From CAZLKN01 sp964560135 (GTDB taxonomy: Bacteria; Actinomycetota; JAICYB01), in the NCBI GenBank assembly GCA_964560135.1, contig CAZLKN010000018.1, forward strand, positions 1 through 57,059: 57,059 nt of DNA. Direction: 5' to 3'. How positions within the stretch are numbered: position 1 is the first letter of the stretch; the number at the start of each line of letters is the position of its first letter. This document shows, piece by piece, positions 1 to 8,751 of this stretch. The notes under the pieces are model-generated. The model was given only the letters and a program-made list of their open reading frames with translations, was not told where the DNA came from and searched no databases. A program made the position numbers and the translations under genes.

Positions 1-1
1 C

Positions 2-157
2 GCCGATGCGGCGACGATCTGGTTCGACCCCTCGGCCCGCTCGTACCAGGCGGCAGACTCGCGGGGTGCATGGTGCTACCTCGATGCGGGTCGGCGGTTC
101 CACGCCGGCGCCTGGCCACAGGGCGAGCAGCCCCTCTTCGAAGGCAACTGCCGGTAG
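2..157 (+). CDS. C-terminal end of a type-1 substrate-binding protein (cut by window edge)
   Basis: The open frame runs in from the left edge and ends at TAG 155-157. Its last 51 residues (IWFDPSARSY, WCYLDAGRRFHAG, LFEGNC) align by eye with the C-termini of the two full-length binding proteins at 7035-8705 and 15236-16882. Those read IFWWGPRD, VCYLNNGTRYRAGEY and LFGPGC in the first, and IIWWNRSE, FCYANQGRRY and LFTQPC in the second. It is therefore a third member of the same family, with its body outside the window. The gene is convergent with the GH31 gene, whose stop codon lies directly beside it. Confidence 0.75.
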   Translation, partial: ADAATIWFDPSARSYQAADSRGAWCYLDAGRRFHAGAWPQGEQPLFEGNCR

Positions 158-2230
158 CTACCTGCGCGCGCGCAACTCCACGCGGGTTCCCTGCCCCTCG
201 TCGATCCGCGCTCCATCCGGCGTCGCCGTCACGTAGCGGCGGGCCCGCGAGCCGTCGACCGTCACCGTCGTCCCGTCGCTCGTGATCCGCGTCCCGTCGA
301 ACAGCTCCACCGATGCGGGACCGGGTGCGCACCGGAGTTCCAGATCGAAGTGCCCCTCCGCGTAGGCGGGATCGTTCAGATCCAACGGCACCTCCAACAG
401 GTGCGCCACCACGGCCCCGTCACGCTGGAGGAACGGCCAGCGTTCCAGCGGCGCCTCCACCTGCACCCAGCCCGGGCCCTCGTGGCGCTCCCCCGTCCAC
501 CCGTCCGTCCAGCCGCCTGCGGGCAGGTACACTCGCCGGGTCCGGGCCCCCTTCTCGAGCACCGGCGCACACAGGATCGCGTCGCCGAGCAGGTACTCGT
601 CACCCAGCGTCCAGCACTCCGCATCCGCCGGATCGGCGAACATCAGGCCCCGGATGATCGGCAGACCCCGGCGCGAGGCCTCGTGCGCGACTGTGTACAG
701 GTACGGGAACAACCCGATGTGCCATGCGGCACACCGGCGCCAGCAGTCCACGGTGTCGTCGTCCGTCCACAGGTCCACCGGGGTCCCCGAGTGGAAGCTC
801 AGGTGGTCGCGCATCACGGGGCTCATGGCACCGAGCTGGCACCAGCGGAGCCACAGCTCCTTGTCCTGGCTGCCGCCGCCCAGGCCCCCACCGAGCGCCG
901 GGAAACCCATGTTCGCCCCGATGTCCGATCCCCATGCCGCCACGCCCATCAGCGCGAGCGAGATCCCCGACGCGGGCACGCAGGCGAGTCCCGCCTCCGC
1001 GCTCCAATCACGGGTCTGATCCCCCGGCCAGAATGCGGGGGCGTACCGCTGGGCCCCCAGGAACCCGCCGCGCGCGAAGAAGAGCGCATCCGGCTTGGTG
1101 CGGGCGATCTCCTCGGCCGCCGCCTCATGGAACAGGAGCGGGTAGCGGTTGTTCGCGGTCCCTGGAACCGAGCCGTCGTGCAGAAGGGCGCCCGGCGGAA
1201 CGCCTTCACCGAAGTCCTGCATCCAGCCGTCGAAGCCCTCTTCGACGAGGATCTTGCGGAGCAGCCCCTGCCACCACGACCGTGCCTCGGGGTTCGTGAA
1301 GTCGACCATCGCCGCCGAGTCCGCGAGCGAATGGATCCCCGCCTGCTCGAAGACGCCGAAGGCATCACCTTCGAAGGGGTGCAGCATCGGGATGTACACG
1401 GGTTTGCCCGCGGCGTCGTTGATCCCGTACCCGCGGGCGGCCCCTTCCTCCCCCACGGGGGTGTTGCGGTACAGGAACGGGTTCACGTAGGTCAGAGCTT
1501 TGAATCCCAGTTCGTGCAGCGCGGCCACGGTCTCGGCGATGTCCGGATACTCACCCAGCTCGTAGGTCCCGGCCGCCGGGAACCCGGAGTTCGTCTCCTC
1601 CTCGTAGTGGGCGTCGAGCCAGATCGCGCTGCACCCGACCTCCTCGTGACGCAGACGGGCGGCTTCCTTCCGCACGGCCTCGTCCCCGCCGCGGATCCCA
1701 TGCCAGACCCCGTAGGCCCATGGAGGGGCCAGCGGCGGCCGGCCGGTGAGGTCGGTCACCACCTCGACGCACCGCTGGGGCGGGCCGTCCACGAACACCA
1801 GTGAGATCTCCTCGGCCGGCACCCGGAGGACGACCTGGTGCGGATCCCGGACGGCGAACTCGATCCGGTAGCGCAGCGTGGTCTCGAGGTACGCGGCGTA
1901 GCCGGCGGAGCTGTAGTAGAGGGGGGCGATCTTGTAGCCGCCGTCGAGCCCGTGGGCGAACTCTGCCGGCTTGTTCTGCGTCACTCCGATCCAGCCGTCG
2001 AGGATCCGTCCGCGCTTGTCGAGTTGCGTGAACTGCTCACCGCCCCCGACGAAATGCTCACCCACGCTGCACGGAAGGACGATCCCGGTCGCCGGAGCTC
2101 CTGCCGCCCGAGCGGTCAGTCGATGGACGCCCTCGCCGATCGCGTCCCTGGCCAACTCGATACGCAGATGCGCAGCGGTTTCGTCGACACGGAACGCATG
2201 TGCGGAGGCGAGGATCTGAGCGGCGTCCAC
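158..2230 (-). CDS. GH31 alpha-glycosidase, YihQ-like framework
   Basis: Retaining alpha-glycosidase of family GH31, with no signal peptide and therefore cytoplasmic. Counting from the GTG at 2230, the expected nucleophile is D339 in GWMQDFGE and the acid/base is D436 in WGSDIG. The GGGEQF and WPGDQTRDWS blocks resemble E. coli sulfoquinovosidase YihQ. The YihQ segment that reads the sulfonate (Q, then R and W in GKRVMWNW) is replaced here by HYEEETNSG at 208-216, a block shared with the GH31 genes at 28733 and 35558, so the substrate is probably not sulfoquinovose itself. An ATG at 2266 would add 12 residues but lacks a Shine-Dalgarno. GTG 2230 has AAGGAG about ten bases upstream, and that sequence overlaps the stop of the mutarotase gene. 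Third gene of an ADH-mutarotase-GH31 operon. Confidence 0.85.
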   Translation of the reverse strand: MDAAQILASAHAFRVDETAAHLRIELARDAIGEGVHRLTARAAGAPATGIVLPCSVGEHFVGGGEQFTQLDKRGRILDGWIGVTQNKPAEFAHGLDGGYKIAPLYYSSAGYAAYLETTLRYRIEFAVRDPHQVVLRVPAEEISLVFVDGPPQRCVEVVTDLTGRPPLAPPWAYGVWHGIRGGDEAVRKEAARLRHEEVGCSAIWLDAHYEEETNSGFPAAGTYELGEYPDIAETVAALHELGFKALTYVNPFLYRNTPVGEEGAARGYGINDAAGKPVYIPMLHPFEGDAFGVFEQAGIHSLADSAAMVDFTNPEARSWWQGLLRKILVEEGFDGWMQDFGEGVPPGALLHDGSVPGTANNRYPLLFHEAAAEEIARTKPDALFFARGGFLGAQRYAPAFWPGDQTRDWSAEAGLACVPASGISLALMGVAAWGSDIGANMGFPALGGGLGGGSQDKELWLRWCQLGAMSPVMRDHLSFHSGTPVDLWTDDDTVDCWRRCAAWHIGLFPYLYTVAHEASRRGLPIIRGLMFADPADAECWTLGDEYLLGDAILCAPVLEKGARTRRVYLPAGGWTDGWTGERHEGPGWVQVEAPLERWPFLQRDGAVVAHLLEVPLDLNDPAYAEGHFDLELRCAPGPASVELFDGTRITSDGTTVTVDGSRARRYVTATPDGARIDEGQGTRVELRARR

Positions 2231-2237
2231 GAGGGGG

Positions 2238-3326
2238 TCACTCCTTCTTGGTCTGGACCGAGCCATCGTCGTCGACGGAGATCACTCCGGCGCGTGAGGC
2301 GAACGCGGTCACGTGGAGCTCGGCATCGATCGTCTCTCCGGCCCCCACACGCAGCGCGGATCCGTTGCGCACCGCTTCCTCGAGTCCGTCGTTCGGGTAG
2401 CTCGTGAACGGCTCGAGGCCGACGTTGTAGGTGCGCCCCCACCACGGGTAGCCGTGACCGCCGCCGAACACCTGCCAGTACCAGAGGTAACGGAAGACAT
2501 CCTCCGGGAAGCGCACGGCGAAACCGAGGTTCCGATCAGGGTTGGTGACCGCGTACCAGCCACCGGCGAGGTCACCGATATAGGCCTGGTCGAACAGGTC
2601 TGCGTCCGCTCCGGGCATGTGCCGGAGATCGACCTTCCCGCCGTCCTTGGCCGCCGCATGGGGCCACGGCGTGGCGGACCCGGGCTCGAGACGGCTCGTC
2701 GGGCCCATGTCGGAGGCGTGCACGTGGACGGTCCCACCCGGATGGTCGAGGATGCAGCCGTCGGCGAGGAACGGGGCACCCAGGGCGATGTGCTCACCCC
2801 ACACGATGTCGAACGGGTCGGCACCGACGTTGGATACCGACTGGCGCACCGTCAGCGTGGGCCTTCCCGCCTCCAGGGACACTTCCCGGGTGACCTCGAA
2901 CGGGGATCGCGCGAGCTTGACCCGGAACCGCACGGACGCCGCATGAGGTCCCTCTTCGAGGATCTGATGATCCCACGGCATGAGGTTGGCCTCGCCGTGG
3001 ATCCCGAAGCTCGCCCCCTGGTAGCTCACCGGGCCCCCACCGGCGGGAAGCACCGTCTGCCACCCACCCTCGTAGTGGTCGATCCACACCCCGAGACCGT
3101 CGCCGTCCGTCGGGACGTAGCGGCGGGGGTCGCGCACGCCCCAGGGGCTGCGCCAGAGGAACTCGGTGTCGCTCGGCTTGTGGACGAGGCTGGAGATGTC
3201 CGCGCCCTTGTCGGCGAGGATGACCGCGCGCAGCACCTCGTTCTCGAGGACGACCGTCCGCAGCCCCCGGTAGGTCCAGCCGTCGTCGACCCTGGCGCCG
3301 TGGGTGAGCTCGGGGCCGTAGTGCAC
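2238..3326 (-). CDS. Aldose 1-epimerase-like protein (galactose-mutarotase fold)
   Basis: A 362-residue protein with the pattern of the DUF4432/aldose 1-epimerase superfamily: an early LRTVVLENEVLRAVILADKG strand pair, then SFGIHGEANLMPW, WGEHIALG and a C-terminal YNVGLEPFTSYP. The family interconverts sugar anomers or binds carbohydrate, but the substrate cannot be read from the sequence. The GTG start follows the TAA of the ADH gene without a gap, with GGAGG six bases upstream inside the ADH reading frame. Translation is therefore probably coupled. Its position between a dehydrogenase and a GH31 suggests it supplies the correct anomer of the released sugar. Confidence 0.7.
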   Translation of the reverse strand: MHYGPELTHGARVDDGWTYRGLRTVVLENEVLRAVILADKGADISSLVHKPSDTEFLWRSPWGVRDPRRYVPTDGDGLGVWIDHYEGGWQTVLPAGGGPVSYQGASFGIHGEANLMPWDHQILEEGPHAASVRFRVKLARSPFEVTREVSLEAGRPTLTVRQSVSNVGADPFDIVWGEHIALGAPFLADGCILDHPGGTVHVHASDMGPTSRLEPGSATPWPHAAAKDGGKVDLRHMPGADADLFDQAYIGDLAGGWYAVTNPDRNLGFAVRFPEDVFRYLWYWQVFGGGHGYPWWGRTYNVGLEPFTSYPNDGLEEAVRNGSALRVGAGETIDAELHVTAFASRAGVISVDDDGSVQTKKE

Positions 3327-4385
3327 TTATGCCTCCGACGGGTTGACCAACACCTTGAGAGTCGTCTCACGTTGGGGGCCGGTCAGCGCTCCGAACCCCT
3401 CCTCCACCACGCGGTCGAGGCCGATCCGGTGCGTGATCAGGGGCTCCGCCTCCACGCGGCCGTCGGCGATCAGGTCGACGGCGATCTTGAAGTCCTCGTC
3501 GTAGATGTGCGAGAGCGCTCCGATCAGCTCCACCTCACGCAACACCATATCGAGAACGTCGATGGTCGAGGGTTTCGGTGGCAACCCGACGACGACCGCC
3601 CGTCCGCCGCGCCGCACGAGGCCGGCCGCCACACCCGGCTGACTGGGAAGCCCGGTGGCATCGATCACGACATCTGGACCCACGCCGCCGTCGATGAGCT
3701 GCTCGGGGAGCCCGTCTCCCGGCTCGAATGCCACCGCGCCGAGCTTGGTCGCGAGGTCACGCCGGAAGGGGATGGGGTCGACCACGGCGATCTCTGATGC
3801 GCCGCTGAACCGCGCCACCTGTACCAGCGCCAGCCCGATCGTTCCCGCGCCCAGGATCGCGATCCGCTCGCCGATCTCGAGGCGGCTGCGGCGGATCGTG
3901 CGAACGGCCACCGAAACCGGCTCGGCCAGCGGCGCGTGATCGTCGGCAACACCGTCCGGGACCCGGATACAGGTTGCCGCCTGCACCGTGATCTTCTCGG
4001 CCAGCCCGCCGTCGGCCATGAGACCGATCGACGCCATCTTGTCGCAGAGGTTCACCTGGTGCCGGCGGCACCAGTAACACTCGCCGCAGAAGATCAACCC
4101 GTCGACGGCCACGAGGTCACCTTCCCGGATACCGTCGACACCCTTGCCCACCGCGGCGATCCGTCCGGCCACCTCGTGGCCCATGATCAGCGGTGCCATC
4201 TGGCCGCTCAACGCATGCGGCTCGGTAGGGATGACGATGGGACCGTCGAGATACTCCTCGAGATCGGTGCCGCAGATCCCGCACCAGGAGACGGCGACGG
4301 TGACCTCTCCTTCCGCCGGCGCATTCGCGTCCGGTACCTCGTCCAAGCGGACGTCCTTGCGCCCGTGCCACCGCAACGCCTTCAC
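3327..4385 (-). CDS. Zinc-dependent medium-chain alcohol/polyol dehydrogenase
   Basis: Medium-chain dehydrogenase/reductase of 352 residues that oxidises a sugar, polyol or secondary alcohol with NAD(P). Catalytic zinc ligands are visible at C38 (GICGTD), H70 and E71 (MGHE). Structural zinc cysteines are at 100, 103, 106 and 114. The Rossmann motif is GAGTIG, near 179-184. The GTG start at 4385 was chosen because GGGAGG lies seven bases upstream; the longer frame from 4442 would read through the AT-rich inverted repeat at 4405-4426. First gene of the ADH-mutarotase-GH31 operon. The decayed gene at 41818-42039 is a relative of this family. Sorbitol, threonine and butanediol dehydrogenases are alternatives within the family. 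Confidence 0.85.
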   Translation of the reverse strand: MKALRWHGRKDVRLDEVPDANAPAEGEVTVAVSWCGICGTDLEEYLDGPIVIPTEPHALSGQMAPLIMGHEVAGRIAAVGKGVDGIREGDLVAVDGLIFCGECYWCRRHQVNLCDKMASIGLMADGGLAEKITVQAATCIRVPDGVADDHAPLAEPVSVAVRTIRRSRLEIGERIAILGAGTIGLALVQVARFSGASEIAVVDPIPFRRDLATKLGAVAFEPGDGLPEQLIDGGVGPDVVIDATGLPSQPGVAAGLVRRGGRAVVVGLPPKPSTIDVLDMVLREVELIGALSHIYDEDFKIAVDLIADGRVEAEPLITHRIGLDRVVEEGFGALTGPQRETTLKVLVNPSEA

Positions 4386-4404
4386 TCGACCACCTCCCAG
4401 AGCA

Positions 4405-4426
4405 GTTTGTTCGTTATCATAACAGA
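4405..4426. promoter_or_regulatory. AT-rich inverted repeat upstream of the ADH operon
   Basis: GTTAT-C-ATAAC (4413-4423) is a perfect 11-bp palindrome inside TTCGTTATCATAACAGA, in an otherwise GC-rich region. It lies 20-40 bases upstream of the ADH start. It resembles sites at 8705, 51847 and 56018, which share GTTATA or GTTAAC half-sites. Operator or promoter; the binding factor is unknown. Confidence 0.5.
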
Positions 4427-4669
4427 GTCGGCGGGGTCCCACGAAACCCGCCGGTCGCGGCGGTCAGCCGGGGCGCACGACGCGAGTCCATGCTTTCGCC
4501 GGATGCGTCCGGCGTCGGCGGAGATCTGCGCGGTCACCTCGATACTCCCGGGCCTGGCATCTCACGCTCTGCGGATCGGGCATTCACCTCAAATCGGTCC
4601 TTTGCTTTGTCTCCGGCTGCGGGTATGCTTCCGGTATCGGGAGAGGATATGGGGAGAGGTGGGTGTGCC

Positions 4670-4855
4670 ATGGGCGACACGTTGCTCGTGTCCTGCAAGT
4701 CCTGCGAACAGGAGTTCCCCAGCGAGGTACAGATCCACGCCTCGGTGATCCAGCACAACGCCGGATTGCTCGAGGGGAACACCTACAAGTGTCCGCACTG
4801 CAGCGAATCGGCGGTCTACGCGAAGGCCGACCACCGGTTCGCCAGCATCAAGTAG
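4670..4855 (+). CDS. Small zinc-ribbon protein
   Basis: A 61-residue protein with two CxxC knuckles, CKSC near residue 9 and CPHC near 44, separated by about 35 residues. This is the layout of a single treble-clef or zinc-ribbon domain. GGGGAGAGG lies about ten bases before ATG 4670, and the upstream part of the longer frame looks non-coding. No catalytic residues are present. It may bind nucleic acid or a partner protein. It is divergent from the ADH operon and followed by a strong hairpin, so it is probably monocistronic. The function is unknown. Confidence 0.65.
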   Translation: MGDTLLVSCKSCEQEFPSEVQIHASVIQHNAGLLEGNTYKCPHCSESAVYAKADHRFASIK

Positions 4856-4866
4856 CTCACCGTTCG

Positions 4867-4894
4867 GCTGCGCCGGCCGAGGGGCCGGCGCAGC
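4867..4894 (+). terminator. Hairpin downstream of the zinc-ribbon gene
   Basis: A perfect 12-bp stem, GCTGCGCCGGCC and GGCCGGCGCAGC, with a GAGG loop, 11 bases after the stop codon. There is no T-run, as is common in GC-rich genomes. It lies between convergent genes and could serve both. Confidence 0.65.
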
Positions 4895-4928
4895 TCGACG
4901 GAGCTGCGACACGGTCACCCGACGGCGT

Positions 4929-7031
4929 TCACACGGGCACGATCTCGATGCACCCGGCCCCCAACGCCTCGATCTGCACGCCGAGGGGTACGTCGCCTTC
5001 GCCGCCCTCGGCCGCGAGCATCAACCGGCCGTCGGCGGTCGTCCGCTCATCGACGAGCCACAGCCGCCAGCGGAAGCGCTCCGGGAGCCCCGCCCATTCC
5101 AAGGAGACGTCCACGGGATCCCGGCTGCGCCACGGCCGGTAGGAACCGAAGACCACGGTCGTGGTGTCCCCGTCCCGGGTGGCGAGAGCCCGGATGCTCG
5201 GCCAGGTGCTCTCCGCGCGGACGCGGACACCCCCCAGCTTCCACAGCAGCGACATCACCGAGAAGCTCGGGAGCGGACGTGGAGGGTCGTCGTTGGTGAG
5301 CATGGCCTCGTCGGCGATCATGTACAGCCGCAACGACCTGCTGAGATGCTCGTAGTCGACCGAGCCGATCGACGAGAAGGTCGCCATGTCCACGAGAGGG
5401 TCGGCGGCCATCGCCTCGTAGACGAAGGCCAGGCAGTACGCAGCAGCATGAAGCGTCCGGAAGCGGTTGGGCCAGGCCTGGAGCACCGACGTGGTGTTCT
5501 CGTAGCGCTGCCACTGGTGCGGGAGCCACATGTGCCACTCGGTCAATCGGATCGGGATGTCACCGAAGCCGTGGTGGTCGATCCGCTCCCGGATGTCGCG
5601 GATGTCCTCGAGGAGCATCGAGAAGTCCTGGTAGTAGTTGTGAACGTAAGCGGCACTGACCGGCAGGCCCTCGGCGGCGATGGCATCCAGGTGCGTGAGA
5701 ATCCCGGGTTTGAACGCGAAGTCACCGCTTCCGAGCAGCAGATCGGGATGGTCCACCATGAACCGGCGCTGGATCGCGTTCCACAGGGCGTGAAGCTCCT
5801 CGGGGGTCCCGTGCCAGTAGTCGATGTCCGGCTCGTTCCACAGCGCGACGCTCACGACACGGCATCGCTGCTTCAGGTGCTCGACCAGGCTCGAACAGAT
5901 CTCGGCGTAGAGCTCGTTGTCGCTCGGGGGCGCGCGATGCCCTTCCGGGCCCGGAGCCGTCGTCAACGGGTGGTTGTAGTCGAGGGTGACGTGGAAGGCA
6001 ACCCCCTCCCGGGCCAGCAGATCGACCTTGTCGTCCACGGCGCCGAAGTCGTAGACGTACCGCGGGTCGGCGTCCGGCCCCCGGTCGGTCACCTGCGTCG
6101 AGCTCACCAGGCCGCTCATCCGCACGAGCGGCATCCCGGCCCGGGCGCACGCCAGGAACTGGGCGTCCCGCACCTTCGTGCCCACGTCGGGATCCACGCC
6201 GTCGTACCCGTTGCGGATGCCCGCGTACAACCCCAGGGCCCCTCCCATGTAGCGCGGATAGGCCTCGGACGACTCAGACGCGTCCACGACCACCGTCGGG
6301 CCGGTGAACACGCGCACGTCGCCGAAGGTGCGCGCGTGGCGGCTGATGTGGAGGTCGGAGATCTCGAAGGTGTGGGGAGTCCCCGAGCCGGGCAGCAGGT
6401 TCAGTCCGCCGTCCGCGCCCGAGCAGGGCCCGACATCCGGCACGTCCCCGCTGGCCGTCGCCACCTTCTCCTCGTCGCCCAGCATCAGGGTGAGCGTCCG
6501 TCCGTCCCACACCACCGAGACCGCCCGCCACCGGTCCGCGGGCATGTCGTCGGCCGTCAGGTCGAGCCGGACGACGGTATCCGTCGGCAGCAAGGTCACG
6601 TGGAGATCACCGGACTCCGACCTCCCGATGCTGAGGTGGCGCCCGAGGCGCAGGAACTCGATCGGATCGGCGGACGGCTGCTCCGGATAGTCGCATCCCG
6701 CCGACCGCAGCCAGAAGGTGAGCGTGAACTCGTCCAGCGGCAGGAGCCCGTCGACCTGGTGGACGAGCGCGGCCTCCGGATCCCCGGACGGATTGGCGAC
6801 GCCTTTGCGGAAGAACGGGCCCGGCACCAACGCGACCTTGGCGTCGGTCTCGAAGTAGTGCTTGATCTGGGTGGAGAGCCGTCCGCCCTGGGCGAGCACG
6901 TCGCCCTCGTCGACGGCGTCGAGGAGGAAGAGGGTATCGGCTTCCGCGAACGGGGGCCGGGCCTCAGGGCACCAGCGGGTGGAGACGTGCTGCGCGCCGC
7001 GCGCTCGGGTGATGGGCGAGTCCGCTCGCAT
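4929..7031 (-). CDS. LamG-like domain fused to a GH39-type (clan GH-A) hydrolase
   Basis: A 700-residue cytoplasmic protein. Residues of about 30-245 form a concanavalin/LamG-like beta sandwich (FTLTFWLRS, RWRAVSVVWDGRTLTLML, EISDLHISR). Residues of about 260-560 look like a (beta/alpha)8 clan GH-A domain, with acid/base E400 in ALWNEPD and probable nucleophile E498 in RLTEWHMW. The spacing and motifs are closest to GH39 (beta-xylosidase or alpha-L-iduronidase), and a beta-strand domain follows at the C-terminus. It begins three bases after the stop of the binding-protein gene, with TAGGAG touching the ATG, so the two are cotranscribed. The exact family and substrate are uncertain; GH51-like or GH5-like members of the clan are alternatives. 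Confidence 0.6.
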   Translation of the reverse strand: MRADSPITRARGAQHVSTRWCPEARPPFAEADTLFLLDAVDEGDVLAQGGRLSTQIKHYFETDAKVALVPGPFFRKGVANPSGDPEAALVHQVDGLLPLDEFTLTFWLRSAGCDYPEQPSADPIEFLRLGRHLSIGRSESGDLHVTLLPTDTVVRLDLTADDMPADRWRAVSVVWDGRTLTLMLGDEEKVATASGDVPDVGPCSGADGGLNLLPGSGTPHTFEISDLHISRHARTFGDVRVFTGPTVVVDASESSEAYPRYMGGALGLYAGIRNGYDGVDPDVGTKVRDAQFLACARAGMPLVRMSGLVSSTQVTDRGPDADPRYVYDFGAVDDKVDLLAREGVAFHVTLDYNHPLTTAPGPEGHRAPPSDNELYAEICSSLVEHLKQRCRVVSVALWNEPDIDYWHGTPEELHALWNAIQRRFMVDHPDLLLGSGDFAFKPGILTHLDAIAAEGLPVSAAYVHNYYQDFSMLLEDIRDIRERIDHHGFGDIPIRLTEWHMWLPHQWQRYENTTSVLQAWPNRFRTLHAAAYCLAFVYEAMAADPLVDMATFSSIGSVDYEHLSRSLRLYMIADEAMLTNDDPPRPLPSFSVMSLLWKLGGVRVRAESTWPSIRALATRDGDTTTVVFGSYRPWRSRDPVDVSLEWAGLPERFRWRLWLVDERTTADGRLMLAAEGGEGDVPLGVQIEALGAGCIEIVPV

Positions 7032-7034
7032 CTC

Positions 7035-8705
7035 CTACCGGTCGAGGCATCCCGGGCCGAACAACCCGTCGTCGGTGGCCGGGTACTCCCCCGCCCGGTA
7101 CCTCGTGCCGTTGTTCAGGTAGCAGACCGTACCCGCGAGTCCCTCATGGGACCGATCCCGCGGCCCCCACCAGAAGATCGCCCCATCGTCGTTGAAGGTG
7201 TGATGGGGGCCGAAGCTCACGTGCGCCTGGTAGTAGGGCGGGCCTCCGGCTCCCGGGTTCGGAAAGGTCGTCCGGAACAGGGCATCCCGGAAGGTCTGCG
7301 GTGTGAGATCCGGTCCGGCCATCTGGATCCCGGACGCCAGCAGGAGGAGGTTCCGGTAGACACGGTGCTGGTCGGCACTGTGACTGTTGTTGACGTCGAT
7401 GCCGGGATCGATCTCCTTTGCGGCCCAGCCCCACGGCTGCTCGTCGGCGGGCAGCAGGCGGTTCTCTGAGGTCATCCCGAAGATCGACTCCTCCTGGCCC
7501 GTGTTGCCCATGAAGACCCGGATCGCGCCGTCCTCGTCCTGCTGGTAGAAGCTCGACAGATACCACTCGGGGAAGTATCCCTGCGAGGTCGCTCCACGCA
7601 TCAGGAACCCGGTGGTGCTGAGGTGGCAGAGGCAGATGATCGTCGTGACGCCGGCCTCGCGCATCCGGATGGAGATGTTCTGGTACGTGGCCTGGTCGTC
7701 GGCGCTGCTGGACTCGGGCGCCATCCGCTTCAGCGCCACCGGCGACCCGCACCCCTCGAGCCGACGCTCCAGGAGGCTCGTGTCGGGCTCGATGCCGTCG
7801 CTCGCCGTCCAGGCGAGGCCGAAGGTCCTCTCCTGACCGCGCGTGACCGCGTCGCCCGCGAACCTCGCGTCCCGCCCGGCCAGCCCGCGGCACGCCCAGT
7901 CGGCGATCTGGGCCTGCATCTCGTCCATGGCCGGAAGGCGGTTGTAGAGATACGGATCCAGACGCCCGTACAGGGCCTCCTGCGAATGCGGTGTGGGGAA
8001 GTAGCCTGCGGCCAGGATGTTGCGCCGGGCGAGTTCTTCGTAATAGACGGTGTCGATGTTGATCCGCTGGGTGTAGCCCGTGGATCCGAAGATCTCCATG
8101 GCGGCGGCGGCCTCCGCATCGGCCCGCGCTCCGGGAGGATCCTCACCACTCGTGGTCAGGGGCAGGAGGCGGATCTTGCGGCCGTAGAACTCGAAGCGCT
8201 TGTTGAAGAACGTCTCGATCGCACGGGCGAACTGGTCGACCTCGGCCTCCTCTCCCCCCTGGTAGTTGGGGAAGGCCACACGGATCTCGTCTCGCGTCAC
8301 GCCGCGATAGGTGGCGCCGCCGTTGTCGCCATCCCAGTACGGGACGCACGGTGGGGACTGTGGGTCTTCGACCTGTCGTGGCGGATCGCCGACGCAGCGC
8401 CGGACCCGGGCCACCTCGATGACCTCCTGCTCCTGTCGCTGTGGTGGTGGCGTCGGCAGCGACGCGCCTTCGCCCCCGGGCGCGCCGCCGTCACCCGAGC
8501 CGAAGTCGCTCGTCTGCTCCGAGGGCGCCTCCTCGATCTGCTCCACCGCCTGCGGCGCGAACTCCGCGATCGTTGGGGGCGGGGGCTGGGTCGCCGTGAG
8601 CGCGACGACGCCGACGATCACGGCCATCGAGACGGCGAGCACCGAGTAGACCAACCCCGGTCCACGGGGCCGCCTGGCATCGCCTGAATCGGTCTCCCCT
8701 CGCAT
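7035..8705 (-). CDS. Membrane-anchored type-1 substrate-binding protein
   Basis: A 556-residue protein of the extracellular ligand-binding receptor family (Leu/Ile/Val-type periplasmic binding fold). One N-terminal transmembrane segment (about 19-40, VYSVLAVSMAVIVGVVALTA) acts as an uncleaved anchor, with no lipobox. A Pro-rich, Gly-rich linker and a Cys-containing neck (RRCVGDPP, SPPCVPYW) precede the two-lobed domain. The neck and the motifs FPNPGAGGPPYYQA and VCYLNNG recur in the copy at 15236. It probably binds a small solute outside the membrane, but no permease gene is nearby. ATG 8705 has no Shine-Dalgarno, and an AT-rich inverted repeat abuts it, so the transcript may be leaderless. 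Cotranscribed with the GH39-like gene. Confidence 0.7.
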   Translation of the reverse strand: MRGETDSGDARRPRGPGLVYSVLAVSMAVIVGVVALTATQPPPPTIAEFAPQAVEQIEEAPSEQTSDFGSGDGGAPGGEGASLPTPPPQRQEQEVIEVARVRRCVGDPPRQVEDPQSPPCVPYWDGDNGGATYRGVTRDEIRVAFPNYQGGEEAEVDQFARAIETFFNKRFEFYGRKIRLLPLTTSGEDPPGARADAEAAAAMEIFGSTGYTQRINIDTVYYEELARRNILAAGYFPTPHSQEALYGRLDPYLYNRLPAMDEMQAQIADWACRGLAGRDARFAGDAVTRGQERTFGLAWTASDGIEPDTSLLERRLEGCGSPVALKRMAPESSSADDQATYQNISIRMREAGVTTIICLCHLSTTGFLMRGATSQGYFPEWYLSSFYQQDEDGAIRVFMGNTGQEESIFGMTSENRLLPADEQPWGWAAKEIDPGIDVNNSHSADQHRVYRNLLLLASGIQMAGPDLTPQTFRDALFRTTFPNPGAGGPPYYQAHVSFGPHHTFNDDGAIFWWGPRDRSHEGLAGTVCYLNNGTRYRAGEYPATDDGLFGPGCLDR

Positions 8706-8725
8706 TCGTAATAATTCTTAACGAG
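8705..8725. promoter_or_regulatory. AT-rich inverted repeat abutting the binding-protein start
   Basis: Half-sites TTCGTAA and TTAACGA(G) are separated by a short AT spacer. The site touches the ATG at 8705. TTAACGA is shared with the site at 56018. It could be an operator, or the -10 region of a leaderless promoter. Confidence 0.45.
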
Positions 8726-8751
8726 GATGGTGCTCCCGTCAACCGGTCGCC

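Noticed and set aside
350..1804. Plus-strand open frame opposite the first GH31
   Set aside because: No motif, no ribosome-binding site, and it is fully antisense to a conserved enzyme.
158..2230. Calling the GH31 proteins sulfoquinovosidases
   Set aside because: The framework resembles YihQ but the R/W pair needed for sulfonate binding is absent, so only a YihQ-like label is justified.
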